Shown: piece by piece, positions 34,835 through 45,390 of the stretch | How the letters are laid out: each line of letters starts with the position of its first letter | Position numbering within the stretch: the stretch's first letter is position 1 | The notes under the pieces: model-generated | Database searches by the model: none | Seen by the model: only the letters and a program-made list of their open reading frames with translations | What the model was told of the DNA's origin: nothing | Translations under genes and position numbers: made by a program | Assembly (NCBI RefSeq): GCF_004803635.1 | Contig: NZ_SSWX01000011.1 | Span: 1-64,000, forward strand | Length of the DNA: 64,000 bases | Direction: 5' to 3' | Source of the DNA: Lampropedia aestuarii | Lineage (GTDB): Bacteria; Pseudomonadota; Gammaproteobacteria; Burkholderiales; Burkholderiaceae_C

Positions 34835-35803
34835 TCAGTGGTTCAGCAGCTTGTATTCCTGTGCCAGTGTTTGCTCGATCTCAATTGGGCTGAGCAAACG
34901 GTCTGGGATGAGTTCACCGGCGTGGACATGGCCAACACCAAGCAAGGCGCGAGGGGCAGTGCCAAATACGGCGGCAGCGGGAATGTCTGGCCACACACCG
35001 CGCCTGCGCACCCCACTGAGAAAGCGGCCTGCCTCGATGGCATCCAACTCAATCGGCTCATGATGCGACAGCAGTGTTTCGGTAGCGTTAAGCGCAGCAA
35101 TGCGCTGCCGCTCATCCATCGCCTCCAGTGCCTCCAGTGTGATGGCTTGCTCCACATGCAAATGGCCGGTTTGCACTCGGCGCAGCATCCGCAAGTGGCC
35201 GCCACAGCCCAGCGCCTGGCCAATATCTTCCCCTAAGGTGCGGATGTATGTGCCTTTCGAGCACTGCACACGCAAGTGCAGGTAAGGCGCATCGCCTTGC
35301 AGTTGCATGTCCAGCAGCTCCAACTCATGAATGACCACGTTGCGCGCCTCGCGCTCCACAGTCACGCCTTCGCGAGCATACTCATACAAGGCTTTGCCAT
35401 CTTTCTTCAGTGCGCTGTGCATTGGCGGAACCTGTGTAATTGGCCCCATGAATGCATCGAGCACTTCAACCACCTGCCCCACAGAACAAGTGACGGCGCG
35501 CTCTTGCAGTACATCGCCCTCGGCATCTGCCGTGGTCGTTGTGACACCCAAGCGCACTATCGTTTCATAGGTCTTATCAGCTTCTAGCTGTAATTGACTG
35601 AATTTGGTGGCTGCTCCAAAGCACAGCGGCAAAATGCCGCTGGCCAATGGATCCAATGTACCGGTATGGCCGGCTTTCTCTGCGCGCAGTAACCACTTGG
35701 CTTTTTGCAAAGCCTGGTTACTGGAAAGCCCCAGAGGTTTATCAAGCAGCAACACCCCATGCACAGGGCGCCGCTGCACCCTGACACGGGTTGACGCTGT
35801 CAT
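34835..35803 (-). CDS. truB: tRNA pseudouridine(55) synthase
   Basis: The protein has 322 residues from ATG 35803 (GGAGTAAACCA before it). It makes pseudouridine 55 in the T-loop of tRNAs. Motif [24 protein letters not shown] and catalytic Asp in [18 protein letters not shown] are present; the PUA-like C-terminus is [33 protein letters not shown]. It starts 4 bp after the rbfA stop. Confidence 0.95.
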   Translation of the reverse strand: MTASTRVRVQRRPVHGVLLLDKPLGLSSNQALQKAKWLLRAEKAGHTGTLDPLASGILPLCFGAATKFSQLQLEADKTYETIVRLGVTTTTADAEGDVLQERAVTCSVGQVVEVLDAFMGPITQVPPMHSALKKDGKALYEYAREGVTVEREARNVVIHELELLDMQLQGDAPYLHLRVQCSKGTYIRTLGEDIGQALGCGGHLRMLRRVQTGHLHVEQAITLEALEAMDERQRIAALNATETLLSHHEPIELDAIEAGRFLSGVRRRGVWPDIPAAAVFGTAPRALLGVGHVHAGELIPDRLLSPIEIEQTLAQEYKLLNH

Positions 35804-35807
35804 TGGT

Positions 35808-36188
35808 TTACTCCGCTTCTTCGTTGCCGCGCGATTCGACCGCTTTGGCAATCAAGGCATTCATATCCGCAGCCCGCTCAGGCGTGCGGTCAAAAATAAA
35901 GTGCAAGGTCGGCACCGTGTGGATGTGCAGACGCTTGAACAAGCCATTACGCAAAAAACCTGCCGCTTGGTTCAAGGCATCGACCGTCTCTTGCGCATCT
36001 CCCACCAAGATGCTGATGAACACTTTGGCATGGGCGTAATCAGGCGTGACCTCCACGCTCTGGATGGTCACCATGCCAACACGTGGATCCTTTAATTCAC
36101 GCGCGATCAATTCACTGAGATCGCGCTGAATCTGGTCGGCCACACGGTAGCCTCGGTTAATGGTGGGGTTCTTACGATGCGTTGCCAT
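35808..36188 (-). CDS. rbfA: 30S ribosome-binding factor A
   Basis: The protein has 126 residues. The KH-type fold is seen in [46 protein letters not shown] and [31 protein letters not shown]. It aids maturation of 16S rRNA and cold adaptation. It sits between infB and truB as usual. Confidence 0.95.
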   Translation of the reverse strand: MATHRKNPTINRGYRVADQIQRDLSELIARELKDPRVGMVTIQSVEVTPDYAHAKVFISILVGDAQETVDALNQAAGFLRNGLFKRLHIHTVPTLHFIFDRTPERAADMNALIAKAVESRGNEEAE

Positions 36189-36208
36189 AAATCACCTTGC
36201 CAGCACGC

Positions 36209-39067
36209 TTACAGCGTACGAGCAATTTCCTTGATTTCGAAGAATTCGAGTTGATCGCCTTCTTTGATATCGTTGTAGTTGCGCAGCTTGATACCGCACT
36301 CGAAACCTTCGCGCACTTCTTTGACATCGTCTTTGAGGCGACGCAGCGATTCGACCTCGCCGGTATACACCACAACGTTGTCACGCAGCAAGCGGAAGTG
36401 TGAGTTGCGAGTAACAAAACCAGAGGTGATGTAGGAACCCGCCACAGTACCGATTTTAGAAGCCACAAACACCGTGCGAATCTCGGCAGAGCCGATGACT
36501 TCTTCGCGACGCTCAGGTGCCAACATGCCGGACATGGCTGTTTTCAACTCGTCCACGGCGTCATAGATGATGCCGTAGTAACGGATATCCACATCATTGG
36601 AATCGGCCAGCTTGCGCGCCCCCGCATCCGCACGGACGTTGAAGCCAATGACGATACCGCCAGAGGCGATGGCCAAGTTGACGTCGGACTCGCTGATCCC
36701 CCCCACGCCCGAGTACACCACCTGCACCTTGACCTCGTCGGTCGAGAGTTTGAGCAATGACTGCGACAACGCCTCTTGCGAACCTTGCACGTCGGCCTTG
36801 ATCAGGATTGGCAAAGTCTTGACTTCGCCAGCCGTCAGATCGGCAAACATATTCTCCAGCTTGGCAGCTTGCTGTTTGGCCAGTTTGGTATTGCGGAAGC
36901 GTCCTGCGCGGTAAGTAGCGATCTCACGGGCACGGCGCTCATCGCTCATCACCATGAAGTCATCGCCAGCTTGCGGCACTTCGGTCAAACCTTGGATTTC
37001 AACCGGGATCGATGGGCCGGCCGACTCAACGCGTGCACCATTCTCATCGAGCATCGCACGTACGCGGCCATAAGTTTGACCAGCCAGCACGATGTCACCA
37101 ACTTTGAGCGTACCCGACTGCACCAGCACGGTTGCCACAGGGCCACGGCCTTTGTCCAACTGGGCTTCGATCACCAAGCCTTTGGCCATTGCATCGACCG
37201 GTGCCTTGAGTTCCAACACTTCGGCTTGCAGCAAGACTTGCTCCAGCAGCTCATCGATGCCCATGCCGGTTTTGGAGGACACCGCAATGAATGGCGAATC
37301 ACCACCATATTCCTCTGGCACGACGGACTCATTGACCAGCTCACCCTTGACTTTTTCAGGGTTCGCATCGGGCTTGTCGGCCTTGGTAATTGCCACCACG
37401 ATCGGTACATTGGCTGCCTTGGCGTGTTTGATCGCCTCTTTGGTCTGTGGCATAACGCCATCGTCAGAAGCAACGACCAGAATCACAATATCGGTTGCCT
37501 GAGCACCACGGGCACGCATGGCCGTGAAGGCCTCGTGGCCTGGGGTATCCAGGAAGGAGACGATGCCGCGCGGTGTCTGTACATGGTAGGCACCAATGTG
37601 CTGCGTAATACCACCGGCTTCGCCTGAGGCGATTTTGGTGCGGCGGATATAGTCCAGCAAAGAGGTTTTACCGTGATCGACGTGGCCCATCACGGTCACC
37701 ACAGGCGCACGAGTGACTTGTTCGGCCTGGTACTGGGTCGATTCGACTTCAGTAAATGCCTCAGGGTCGTCCAAGGTTGCAGGAATGGCTTTGTGGCCCA
37801 TTTCCTCGACCACAATCATCGCGGTATCTTGGTCCAACGGCTGGTTGATCGTGACCATCTGGCCCATTTTCATCAAGGACTTGATGACTTCCGAGGCCTT
37901 GATCGCCATTTTGTGGGCCAGCTCGGCCACGGTAATGGTCTCTGGCACGTGCACATCCAGGACGCGCGCCTCAACCACTTGCTGCGGTTCGTGGCGACGC
38001 TGGTCACCACGGCGGTCACCACCGCGCTTGCCACCGCCTTTGCCACCGGCTTTCCAGTTGCTATTGCCCGTGCTGCGTCCCACGCCAGCCGTGGTATCGC
38101 CGCGGGTTTTCATTTCTTTGCGGCGGCCGTCATCCGAAGTCCAGCTCGAGGACAGATCCGAGGACTTGACCTCTTTGACTTTGGCGCCAGCTGCATTAGT
38201 TGCTGAGGCATCAGACTTTTTCTTGTCTTTGGCATCGGGCTTGGACAGCGTGCCTTTTTTGGCATCTGCAGCAGGCTCTTCTGGTTTTTTGGCCACCAGC
38301 ACTTTGCGCGGCGCAGACATCATCGAGCGAATCGCAGCCGCTTCGGCTTCGGCCTTACGGCGACGGGCCTCTAAGTCGGTCGCACGTTTGGCCTCTTCTG
38401 CCGCACGGGCCTTGGACTCTTCTTCCGCTTTGCGCCGTGCCTCTTCCTGCTCTTTCAGACGCTGGGCTGCACCATCCTTTTGCTCCTGGATGATTTGCTT
38501 TTTCTCTGCAACTTCACGGGCTTTTTTCTGTGCTTCTTGACGGGCGTACTCAGCCGCCCGCTCTTCTGCTTCACGCTCTTTGCGTTCGCGCTCTTCGCGC
38601 TCTGTTCGATCTATACGCTCTTTGGCCAAGGCATCTTCCTGCTGACGTAACTGCTCTGCACTGCGCAGCGCTTCTTCTTCACGGCGCACCAACTCGGGAT
38701 CGGCCTGCTCTGGCGCCTCGATCTCTGCGTTGTCTGCATCCGGTTCTACAGCGCCTGCCTCAAGGGCCTCATCACGTTTGATGAATGTGCGCTTTTTTCT
38801 TGTGACCACATTGATCGTGCGGGCCTTACCTGTGGCATCAGACTGTTTGATGGCACTGGTGGAGCGTTTGGTCAACGTGATTTTGCGGCGGTCATCAGCA
38901 TGACCTGCCACTGTTTGAAGGTGTGCCAAAAAGCGCTGTTTATCAGCATCGCTGAGCAAATCATTCACTGAGCTTTTTTCAACACCTGCTTCTTTAAGCT
39001 GCTGCAACACCAACTCGGGTGCTTGCTTGATCTCTGCGGCGAGTTCTGTAACGGTATTAGTCGACAT
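36209..39067 (-). CDS. infB: Translation initiation factor IF-2
   Basis: The protein has 952 residues from ATG 39067. An N-terminal IF2N domain ([27 protein letters not shown]) is followed by a long charged, Lys/Glu/Arg-rich helix (about 110-260) and a Gly/Arg linker ([18 protein letters not shown]). A second IF2N-like segment precedes the GTPase: [57 protein letters not shown]. It places fMet-tRNA on the 30S subunit. 26 bp after nusA, part of the conserved rimP-nusA-infB operon. Confidence 0.97.
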   Translation of the reverse strand: MSTNTVTELAAEIKQAPELVLQQLKEAGVEKSSVNDLLSDADKQRFLAHLQTVAGHADDRRKITLTKRSTSAIKQSDATGKARTINVVTRKKRTFIKRDEALEAGAVEPDADNAEIEAPEQADPELVRREEEALRSAEQLRQQEDALAKERIDRTEREERERKEREAEERAAEYARQEAQKKAREVAEKKQIIQEQKDGAAQRLKEQEEARRKAEEESKARAAEEAKRATDLEARRRKAEAEAAAIRSMMSAPRKVLVAKKPEEPAADAKKGTLSKPDAKDKKKSDASATNAAGAKVKEVKSSDLSSSWTSDDGRRKEMKTRGDTTAGVGRSTGNSNWKAGGKGGGKRGGDRRGDQRRHEPQQVVEARVLDVHVPETITVAELAHKMAIKASEVIKSLMKMGQMVTINQPLDQDTAMIVVEEMGHKAIPATLDDPEAFTEVESTQYQAEQVTRAPVVTVMGHVDHGKTSLLDYIRRTKIASGEAGGITQHIGAYHVQTPRGIVSFLDTPGHEAFTAMRARGAQATDIVILVVASDDGVMPQTKEAIKHAKAANVPIVVAITKADKPDANPEKVKGELVNESVVPEEYGGDSPFIAVSSKTGMGIDELLEQVLLQAEVLELKAPVDAMAKGLVIEAQLDKGRGPVATVLVQSGTLKVGDIVLAGQTYGRVRAMLDENGARVESAGPSIPVEIQGLTEVPQAGDDFMVMSDERRAREIATYRAGRFRNTKLAKQQAAKLENMFADLTAGEVKTLPILIKADVQGSQEALSQSLLKLSTDEVKVQVVYSGVGGISESDVNLAIASGGIVIGFNVRADAGARKLADSNDVDIRYYGIIYDAVDELKTAMSGMLAPERREEVIGSAEIRTVFVASKIGTVAGSYITSGFVTRNSHFRLLRDNVVVYTGEVESLRRLKDDVKEVREGFECGIKLRNYNDIKEGDQLEFFEIKEIARTL

Positions 39068-39093
39068 AAATCTGCTATTGCCCTCCCTGATAC

Positions 39094-40596
39094 TCAAGCC
39101 TGCGAGGCCTGGTCATCGCCATCAAACCAATGCGCGCGCGCTTTCATAATCAGCGCGGTTGCAGCCTGCTCATCCATACCACCGATTTGCACCAACTCGT
39201 CGGCAGCCAAATCAGCCAAGTCATCGCGTGTGAGCACTTCGTTCTCAGCCAGTTTGGCCAACAACTCTGCATCAATGCCTTCCAGGTCACGCAAATCCTG
39301 CGCTACGAGAGACACGCTCTGCTCACGGGCAATGTCTTGCGTCAGCAGTGCATTTTTCGCACGTGCACGCAATTCATTGACGGTATCTTCATCAAAATCT
39401 TCAATTTCCAGCATTTCTTGCAAAGGCACATACGCCACTTCTTCCAAAGTGGTATAGCCCTCGGCAATCAAGGTGTCCGCAATCTCTTGGTCCACATCGA
39501 GCTTGTCCATGAACAGGCCACGAATGAGGCCATCTTCACTGGCCTGCTTCTCGGCAGATTCATTGGGATCCATGATGTTGATTTTCCAGCCGGTCAAGTC
39601 GGAGGCCAAACGTACGTTCTGACCACCCCGGCCAATCGCATTGGCCAGATTTTCCTCGTCGACCACCACATCCATCGAGTGCGTCTCTTCATCCACATAA
39701 ATGGACTGCACCTGGGCGGGAGACAAAGCACCAATCACGAACTCGGCCGGATCTTCAGACCACAGCACAACATCGACCTTCTCGCCTGCGAGCTCATTGG
39801 TCACACCATTCACTCGCGTGGCTCGCATACCAACACTGGTACCAATCGGATCAACCCGCGGATCATGCGAAAACACCGCAATCTTGGCACGCGAGCCAGC
39901 ATCACGGGCGCAGGACTTGATCTCAACCACGCCTTGTGCAATTTCTGGCACTTCGTTATTGAACAACTCCACCATGAACTCTGGCGCTGTGCGCGACAAC
40001 TGGATGGCAGGGCCACGCAATTCGGAGTTCACCTCCATGATCATCGCCCGCACACGGTCACCGCTGCGCAAGTTTTCTTTAGGAATCATCTGCGAGCGAC
40101 GCAGACGTGCCTCAATCCGACCACTCTCGACAATCGCATCACCGCCTTTGTCAATACGCTTGATCGTACCAGAGAAGATTTTTTGACCACTGGAGAGAAA
40201 GTCATTGATCAGCATCTCGCGCTCCGCTTCGCGGATTTTCTGCAAGATCACCTGCTTGGCAGCCATCGCTCCAATTCGGCCAATGGGAATAGACTCCACC
40301 GACTCTTCAATATAGTCACCCACTTGCAAGGCCGCATCGCGGTCCTGCGCATCCATCAGCAACTCTTCGGCGTCAGGATTTTGCAAACCCGCATCATCAG
40401 GCACGACCAGCCAGCGACGCGCTGTTTCATAGTTGCCGCTATCACGGTCAATATGCACGCGAATGTCTACATCTTCTTTGTAGAGCTTCTTGGTCGCCTG
40501 TGCCAGCGCTTGCTCAATAGCACCAAACACCACATCGCGCTCGACATTCTTCTCCAGTGAAATGGCATCCACCAGCATCAACAATTCGCGATTCAT
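39094..40596 (-). CDS. nusA: Transcription termination/antitermination factor NusA
   Basis: The protein has 500 residues from ATG 40596 (AGGAGTTGTTC before it). Order: N-terminal RNA-polymerase-binding domain, S1 domain ([35 protein letters not shown]), two KH domains ([35 protein letters not shown] partly; [23 protein letters not shown]), and two acidic helix-hairpin repeats at the C-terminus as in E. coli. It controls pausing and termination. In the rimP-nusA-infB unit. Confidence 0.97.
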   Translation of the reverse strand: MNRELLMLVDAISLEKNVERDVVFGAIEQALAQATKKLYKEDVDIRVHIDRDSGNYETARRWLVVPDDAGLQNPDAEELLMDAQDRDAALQVGDYIEESVESIPIGRIGAMAAKQVILQKIREAEREMLINDFLSSGQKIFSGTIKRIDKGGDAIVESGRIEARLRRSQMIPKENLRSGDRVRAMIMEVNSELRGPAIQLSRTAPEFMVELFNNEVPEIAQGVVEIKSCARDAGSRAKIAVFSHDPRVDPIGTSVGMRATRVNGVTNELAGEKVDVVLWSEDPAEFVIGALSPAQVQSIYVDEETHSMDVVVDEENLANAIGRGGQNVRLASDLTGWKINIMDPNESAEKQASEDGLIRGLFMDKLDVDQEIADTLIAEGYTTLEEVAYVPLQEMLEIEDFDEDTVNELRARAKNALLTQDIAREQSVSLVAQDLRDLEGIDAELLAKLAENEVLTRDDLADLAADELVQIGGMDEQAATALIMKARAHWFDGDDQASQA

Positions 40597-40701
40597 GAAC
40601 AACTCCTGCCGCCCGAAGGCTCCAATTTCATCTATTTCTATCAACCAAGATGGCCAACCAATCCCCTAGACCGCAAACCATCCCCGTCACTACTTGTGTG
40701 T

Positions 40702-41328
40702 TTACTTAGCCGACTGCCCCTTGAAATTAACAATAGGGGCCAAGCGCACTTCCTTAACCTCATCCAGCGTAAAGCCGAGTGCCTGCGCTGGTGGTGGCAC
40801 GTATTTCTTACTCACTTTTTGACCCGGCTTGCGCTGCGGCTCATCGACCCAAACGACTTGCCAACCGCCTGTCTCTTCAGCGGGCATCAACTCACCGCGA
40901 AATTTTTTGCGACTAGCACTTACCTGTCCTTGCGCCGCCGCACCAATGGCCACCTTCAGAGTGACATCCACAATCTCACCCGTAAAGCGCTGCAAATCCT
41001 TGTCATCACGCAGCAAGCGGTCAATCCCTGGGGAGGACACCTCGAGCCTCGCATAATCAGCCCCATCCACCTCCAAGGCAAATTGCAACTGGCGCGTCAC
41101 CACCTCACAGTCTTCCACTGTCACAGGGCGATACGCTGATGCCACCGCAGGAGCGACAACAGATTCCGCAGCGGAGATTTCACCCACCCGCTCCTGCTCT
41201 GCTTGCCATGGATGGTCAATCGTGACACGCAACAAGCCGCCGGCAGAGCGCTCCACCTCCACCAGATCAAAACCCAGACCCAAAACAGTCTGCTCAATCA
41301 CTTGCTGCAATGCCAACTCAAACCCCAC
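40702..41328 (-). CDS. rimP: Ribosome maturation factor RimP
   Basis: The protein has 208 residues with a GTG start at 41328 (AAGGCGATCGAAA before it). RimP-like features: LGFDLVEVERSAGGLLRVTID, DCEVVTRQLQFALEVD, YARLEVSSPGIDRLLRDDKDLQRFTGEIVDVTL. It acts in 30S subunit maturation. First gene of the long minus-strand run rimP-nusA-infB-rbfA-truB-typA. Confidence 0.94.
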   Translation of the reverse strand: MGFELALQQVIEQTVLGLGFDLVEVERSAGGLLRVTIDHPWQAEQERVGEISAAESVVAPAVASAYRPVTVEDCEVVTRQLQFALEVDGADYARLEVSSPGIDRLLRDDKDLQRFTGEIVDVTLKVAIGAAAQGQVSASRKKFRGELMPAEETGGWQVVWVDEPQRKPGQKVSKKYVPPPAQALGFTLDEVKEVRLAPIVNFKGQSAK

Positions 41329-41956
41329 TTTCGATCGCCTTGCAGCATCCGCGCTGCAATCAAGCCATCAATGAAGACAATAAAAAAACAAAAACCCGCA
41401 GGCGGCAAAACCTCGGGTCAGTTGGTGCTGATACCACACCTCTCTGCTACGCATGCCTTCGCAGTGCATAGACAGATCCAATCCCGTTCGCTCGCCCCAA
41501 ATATGCCTGTAACGCCACTAGCGCCACTCTGTGTCTCATTCAGGAACAAAAAAGGCGGCCCATACTGTCCGCCTACTCCCCGCAACCACTACCCAAGACC
41601 CGCCAGAATCCCTTTGACGGGCATCCTTGGGGCTCTTGCTGCCTCTATTTGAAACCTACTTATAGTTGCAGCGGCACTCTACGTGTTGCGATAAAACACA
41701 TACACAACGCATCTGGTTAAATGCAAAACACTTCGCATTCTAGCTGAAAACTACTCTGGACGCAAAGCAGGACGCCGCCAGTGTTTCGTGCAGGCGACAG
41801 TATCAGCTGCGCTGCAATGGCATCATGGCTGCTTGCCTACTCGCATTTACTGCTCACCTGCAGCCTACGCTATGGCAACTGGCGCAAACAGCGCCAGCTG
41901 TTCAGCAGGCCAAGAGCAGATAATGCATTGATTCCATACCAACAAACAATTCCACG
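41329..41956. other. Intergenic region upstream of rimP, no gene seen
   Basis: 628 bp between the divergent rimP and DUF2889 genes. It should contain the main promoter of the rimP operon. No tRNA gene, such as the metY found here in enterobacteria, could be recognised. A weak hairpin AGGCGG...CCGCCT occurs near 41551-41574. Short frames without support. Confidence 0.5.
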
Positions 41957-42532
41957 ATGACTCTTCCACCTCCAGCTGAACGTGTATTGGCACACACACG
42001 AACCACGCGCTTTCATGGTTATGAACGCAGCGATGGCTTGTGGGATATTGAGGCTGAAATGATCGACAACAAGCCCTTTGCTTTCGATCTCAGCAAAGAT
42101 CGGCAACTGCAAGCGGACGAACCCGTACATCACATGTGCATTCGCGTCACGATTGACAACCAACTCGTGATTCGTGATATAGCCACGTCAATGCAAGCCT
42201 ACCCACACGCCCCTTGCATTTCCGCCGACCAGCATATGCGCAAAATGATTGGCTGCGTGATGGGCCAAGGCTGGCGCAAAAGCATAGACACCCATTTAGG
42301 CGGCATTGCTGGCTGCACCCATATGCGTGAGTTGCTCTACAACATGGCAACCGTCGCTTTCCAGACTCTGGCTCCCAAAGCCCTGGCCTACTACCGCGAT
42401 GCCCCTGCGAACCCCAAGCGGCCACCGCCTCCCCATTTGGGCGGCTGCATGACCTGGGACTTCAAAGGCCCGACCGTGCAGGCGCTCTACCCGGTGTATT
42501 TCGACTGGCCCAATCAATCTCAAACAGACTAA
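41957..42532 (+). CDS. DUF2889 domain protein
   Basis: The protein has 191 residues. It matches the DUF2889 family: HTRTTRFHGYERSDGLWDIEAEMIDNKPFAF near the start, RVTIDNQLVIRDIATSMQAYPHAPC in the middle, and GWRKSIDTHLGGIAGCTHMRELLYNMATVAFQTL with conserved His/Cys. Function is unknown; in some bacteria it sits near aromatic or steroid degradation genes. Cytoplasmic by lack of a signal. Stand-alone, divergent from rimP. Confidence 0.85.
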   Translation: MTLPPPAERVLAHTRTTRFHGYERSDGLWDIEAEMIDNKPFAFDLSKDRQLQADEPVHHMCIRVTIDNQLVIRDIATSMQAYPHAPCISADQHMRKMIGCVMGQGWRKSIDTHLGGIAGCTHMRELLYNMATVAFQTLAPKALAYYRDAPANPKRPPPPHLGGCMTWDFKGPTVQALYPVYFDWPNQSQTD

Positions 42533-42626
42533 GAATCTGTTCACTCTCTTTGCGCCGGCCGCCAACAAACGCTCAAGCAGCCTAGCAATCTACCTGCATC
42601 CACTCACAACGACCAAGCAAACAAAG

Positions 42627-42647
42627 AAAAAGGCATCCGCAGATGCC
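42627..42647 (-). terminator. Rho-independent terminator of cphA
   Basis: GGCATC-CGCA-GATGCC stem followed on the minus strand by TTTTTCTTTG, 36 bp beyond the cphA stop. Confidence 0.8.
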
Positions 42648-42682
42648 CGTTTCGCCTCACAACCAGTGATTACAGCCAAGCA

Positions 42683-45265
42683 TCAAGGAGTGGCCACGGC
42701 TTTGGCGCGCAGATGCGCCAAGGCCTCTTCCACCCGGTCAATCAAGACCAGGCAAAAGTCACCTGGCTGTAAACGTTCAATCGCCGCATCAATGGCCAGC
42801 ATTTCACCGCGCACTTCCTGCATGTGCTTGATGCGATAGCCTGGTTGGCTGCTGACGCGCTCAAAGCCCTCGCGCAACAAAGCCATCACCTCACCATCCT
42901 CTCGACCACGCTGGGCCGCATCCTGGTACAGGATGGCATCATCAAACGCAGGCGCCAAAATACTGGTTTGCACGCGAATGTCCTCATCACGCCGGTCACC
43001 TGCCGCACTGATCACCAACACCCGTTTGTTGGCCGGTGTGGCTTCGACTACTTGCACCAAGGCCTTCATCGCATCCGGGTTATGACCGTAATCGGCCACC
43101 ACGGTTGCGCCATTGATCTTGAAGGTGTTAAAGCGCCCTGGCGCATTATCGGTGTCACTGGCAAAGCTGGAGAGGCCTCGGCGGATCGTCTCCGAAGGAA
43201 TCCCCAAGGCCCAGGCTGCGGCCACCGCCGCCATGACGTTTTGGACCTGAAAACCAATGCGACCGTTGCCGGTAATCGGCACATCAGACAGTGGAATACT
43301 GTCGCGCCAAGCGCCCTCGGTCGCAATAATGGCCTCACCTTCTACAAACACACTGCGCTTGCCTTGAGAGCGGTGCGTGGCCAGCACTGGGTGGTGCTTG
43401 TCCATCGAGAAGAAAATGGTTTGCGCCGCCGTGGTGCTGGACATCGCCGCAACCAGCGGATCTTGCGCATTGAGCACCGCATAGCCCTTGGGGGAAATAT
43501 TGCGTACCGTCACCCCTTTGACCTGCGCCAATTCCTCCACGGTTTCGATGTAGTTCATCCCCAGATGGTCGCCCTCGCCAATATTGGTGACGACCGCCAC
43601 CTGGCTTTGGTCAAAACCCAGCCCTTCACGCAAAATGCCACCGCGCGCCACCTCCAGCACCGCAGCATCGACCTCGGGGTGGAATAAGACATTGCGCGCG
43701 CTACGCGGGCCGCTGCAGTCACCACTTTCAATTTGGCGGCCATTGATGTAGATGCCATCGGTGTTGGTCATGCCGGTGGTCAAACCATGGGCCATCAGCA
43801 AATGCGCCAACAAACGCGAAGTGGTGGTCTTGCCGTTGGTGCCGGTGACCGTAACAACCGGAATGCGCCCGTTGTTGCCTTTCTCAAACAGCATGTCAAC
43901 CACGTATTTTCCAATTGGACGCGGCTGGCCATACGAAGGCGCCAAATGCATACGCAGACCAGGTGCGGCATTGACTTCAACCACGCCACCGGCTTGCTCT
44001 TCGAGCGGGCGCTCGACCGTCTCGCAGACTACGTCGACACCACAAATGTCCAGCCCCACCATCTGCGCTGCCGCAATTGCGCTGGCTGCAACCGACGGAT
44101 GGACCGAATCAGTGACATCGGTGGCCGAGCCACCGGTACTCAAATTGGCATTGTGGCGCAGCACGACTTTTTGGCCAATTGCAGGCACGGAGTCAGGCGT
44201 GAGCTGCTGCAACTCCAACTGCCCCAAAGCAATATCGTCCAAGCGAATTCGCGTCAACGAGGTTGCATGGCCATCGCTGCGACGCGGATCCAAGTTGACG
44301 ATGTCAACCAACTGGCGCACCGTGTGCTCGCCATCACCCACCACTTGTGGTGGCTCACGCCTGGCAGCTGCGGCCAAACGGTTGCCTACCACCAACAAAC
44401 GGTAGTCATGGCCGGGCAAAAATTTCTCCACCATCACCACACCGTAGCTGGCTGCAGCGCGGTAGGCCGCATCGAGTTCAGCCCGGGTGTTGATGTTGAC
44501 AGTCACTCCTTTGCCTTGGTTGCCATCCTGCGGCTTGGCAACCACGGGCAAGCCAACCTCCAATGCGACCTGCCAAGCATCGTCTGGCGACTCCACAGGA
44601 CGACCAAATGGCACAGGCACGCCAGCGGCCATCAAGAGCTTCTTGGTCAACTCCTTGTCTTGCGCAATCGACTCGGCCACAGTGCTGGTGGCATCAACTT
44701 CTGCGGCCTGAATGCGGCGCTGCTTAGACCCCCAGCCAAATTGCACCAGCGAGCCGCGCGTGAGGCGGCGCAAAGGGATGCCGCGCGCCAGCGCCGCATT
44801 GGCGATGGAGCCGGTGCTGGGGCCTAGGCGTTCATGTTCATCCTTCTCGCGCAGCTGGCCAATCACCTCGGCCGTGGCAAAAGTTTGTCCAGCCAAGGCC
44901 GCACGCACCAAGGCCTCGGCCTGCTCCATCGCCATGCGACCAACGGCTTCTTCTTTGTACTCGACTATGACCTGAAACACACCGGCCTCAGGCGTAGCCA
45001 CGGTACGGGCAAAACCAATCTCCACGCCGGCCTCTTGCTGCAGCACTGTGGCGGCAAACTGCAATACGTGTGCCAGCGAAACCGGGCCGTTGTCCGTCGC
45101 AGTTGGCGTTCCCACCGCAGGAAACAAGGTGCGCAACTGCGCGGCAAAGCCATTGATCAAGTTGATATCCAGCTCATGACTGGCACATTGAACCGTAGCC
45201 AGCATCGCAGTTTTCGGGGTCCACAAATTGGGGCCACGCAATGCACGAGTGCGCAAAATTTCCAT
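42683..45265 (-). CDS. cphA: Cyanophycin synthetase
   Basis: The protein has 860 residues from ATG 45265; a TTG three codons upstream is an alternative. CphA polymerises Asp and Arg into cyanophycin, a nitrogen store, using ATP. Order: N-terminal domain (1-160), ATP-grasp (about 205-470: KPQDGNQGKGVTVNI, VVEVNAAPGLRMHL), then a Mur-ligase-like domain with intact P-loop VTVTGTNGKTTTSR (about 472-485), GDHLGMNYIETVEELAQVKG and the C-terminal DNAPGRFN...YGHNPDAMKAL. It lies 125 bp after a second, divergent synthetase on the same strand. Cyanophycinase is not in the window. Confidence 0.95.
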   Translation of the reverse strand: MEILRTRALRGPNLWTPKTAMLATVQCASHELDINLINGFAAQLRTLFPAVGTPTATDNGPVSLAHVLQFAATVLQQEAGVEIGFARTVATPEAGVFQVIVEYKEEAVGRMAMEQAEALVRAALAGQTFATAEVIGQLREKDEHERLGPSTGSIANAALARGIPLRRLTRGSLVQFGWGSKQRRIQAAEVDATSTVAESIAQDKELTKKLLMAAGVPVPFGRPVESPDDAWQVALEVGLPVVAKPQDGNQGKGVTVNINTRAELDAAYRAAASYGVVMVEKFLPGHDYRLLVVGNRLAAAARREPPQVVGDGEHTVRQLVDIVNLDPRRSDGHATSLTRIRLDDIALGQLELQQLTPDSVPAIGQKVVLRHNANLSTGGSATDVTDSVHPSVAASAIAAAQMVGLDICGVDVVCETVERPLEEQAGGVVEVNAAPGLRMHLAPSYGQPRPIGKYVVDMLFEKGNNGRIPVVTVTGTNGKTTTSRLLAHLLMAHGLTTGMTNTDGIYINGRQIESGDCSGPRSARNVLFHPEVDAAVLEVARGGILREGLGFDQSQVAVVTNIGEGDHLGMNYIETVEELAQVKGVTVRNISPKGYAVLNAQDPLVAAMSSTTAAQTIFFSMDKHHPVLATHRSQGKRSVFVEGEAIIATEGAWRDSIPLSDVPITGNGRIGFQVQNVMAAVAAAWALGIPSETIRRGLSSFASDTDNAPGRFNTFKINGATVVADYGHNPDAMKALVQVVEATPANKRVLVISAAGDRRDEDIRVQTSILAPAFDDAILYQDAAQRGREDGEVMALLREGFERVSSQPGYRIKHMQEVRGEMLAIDAAIERLQPGDFCLVLIDRVEEALAHLRAKAVATP

Positions 45266-45390
45266 GACAGACAACCTTTGTTATGTCTTAAGCAATCGAA
45301 ACAACGATATTCACTGAGGGCGTGGGCCGGCAGCAATCGAAACACTGCGCCGCACCAGCACAGGCAAGCCAGAGTGCGCCATCAGCACAC

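Noticed and set aside
39130-40560. Long plus-strand frame opposite nusA
   Set aside because: Antisense of a clearly conserved gene; no recognisable domain.
41329-41956. Possible tRNA gene upstream of rimP
   Set aside because: No T-loop-like GGTTCRA sequence with matching acceptor stem was found.
43733-44827. Long plus-strand frame opposite cphA
   Set aside because: Antisense of a clearly conserved gene; no recognisable domain.
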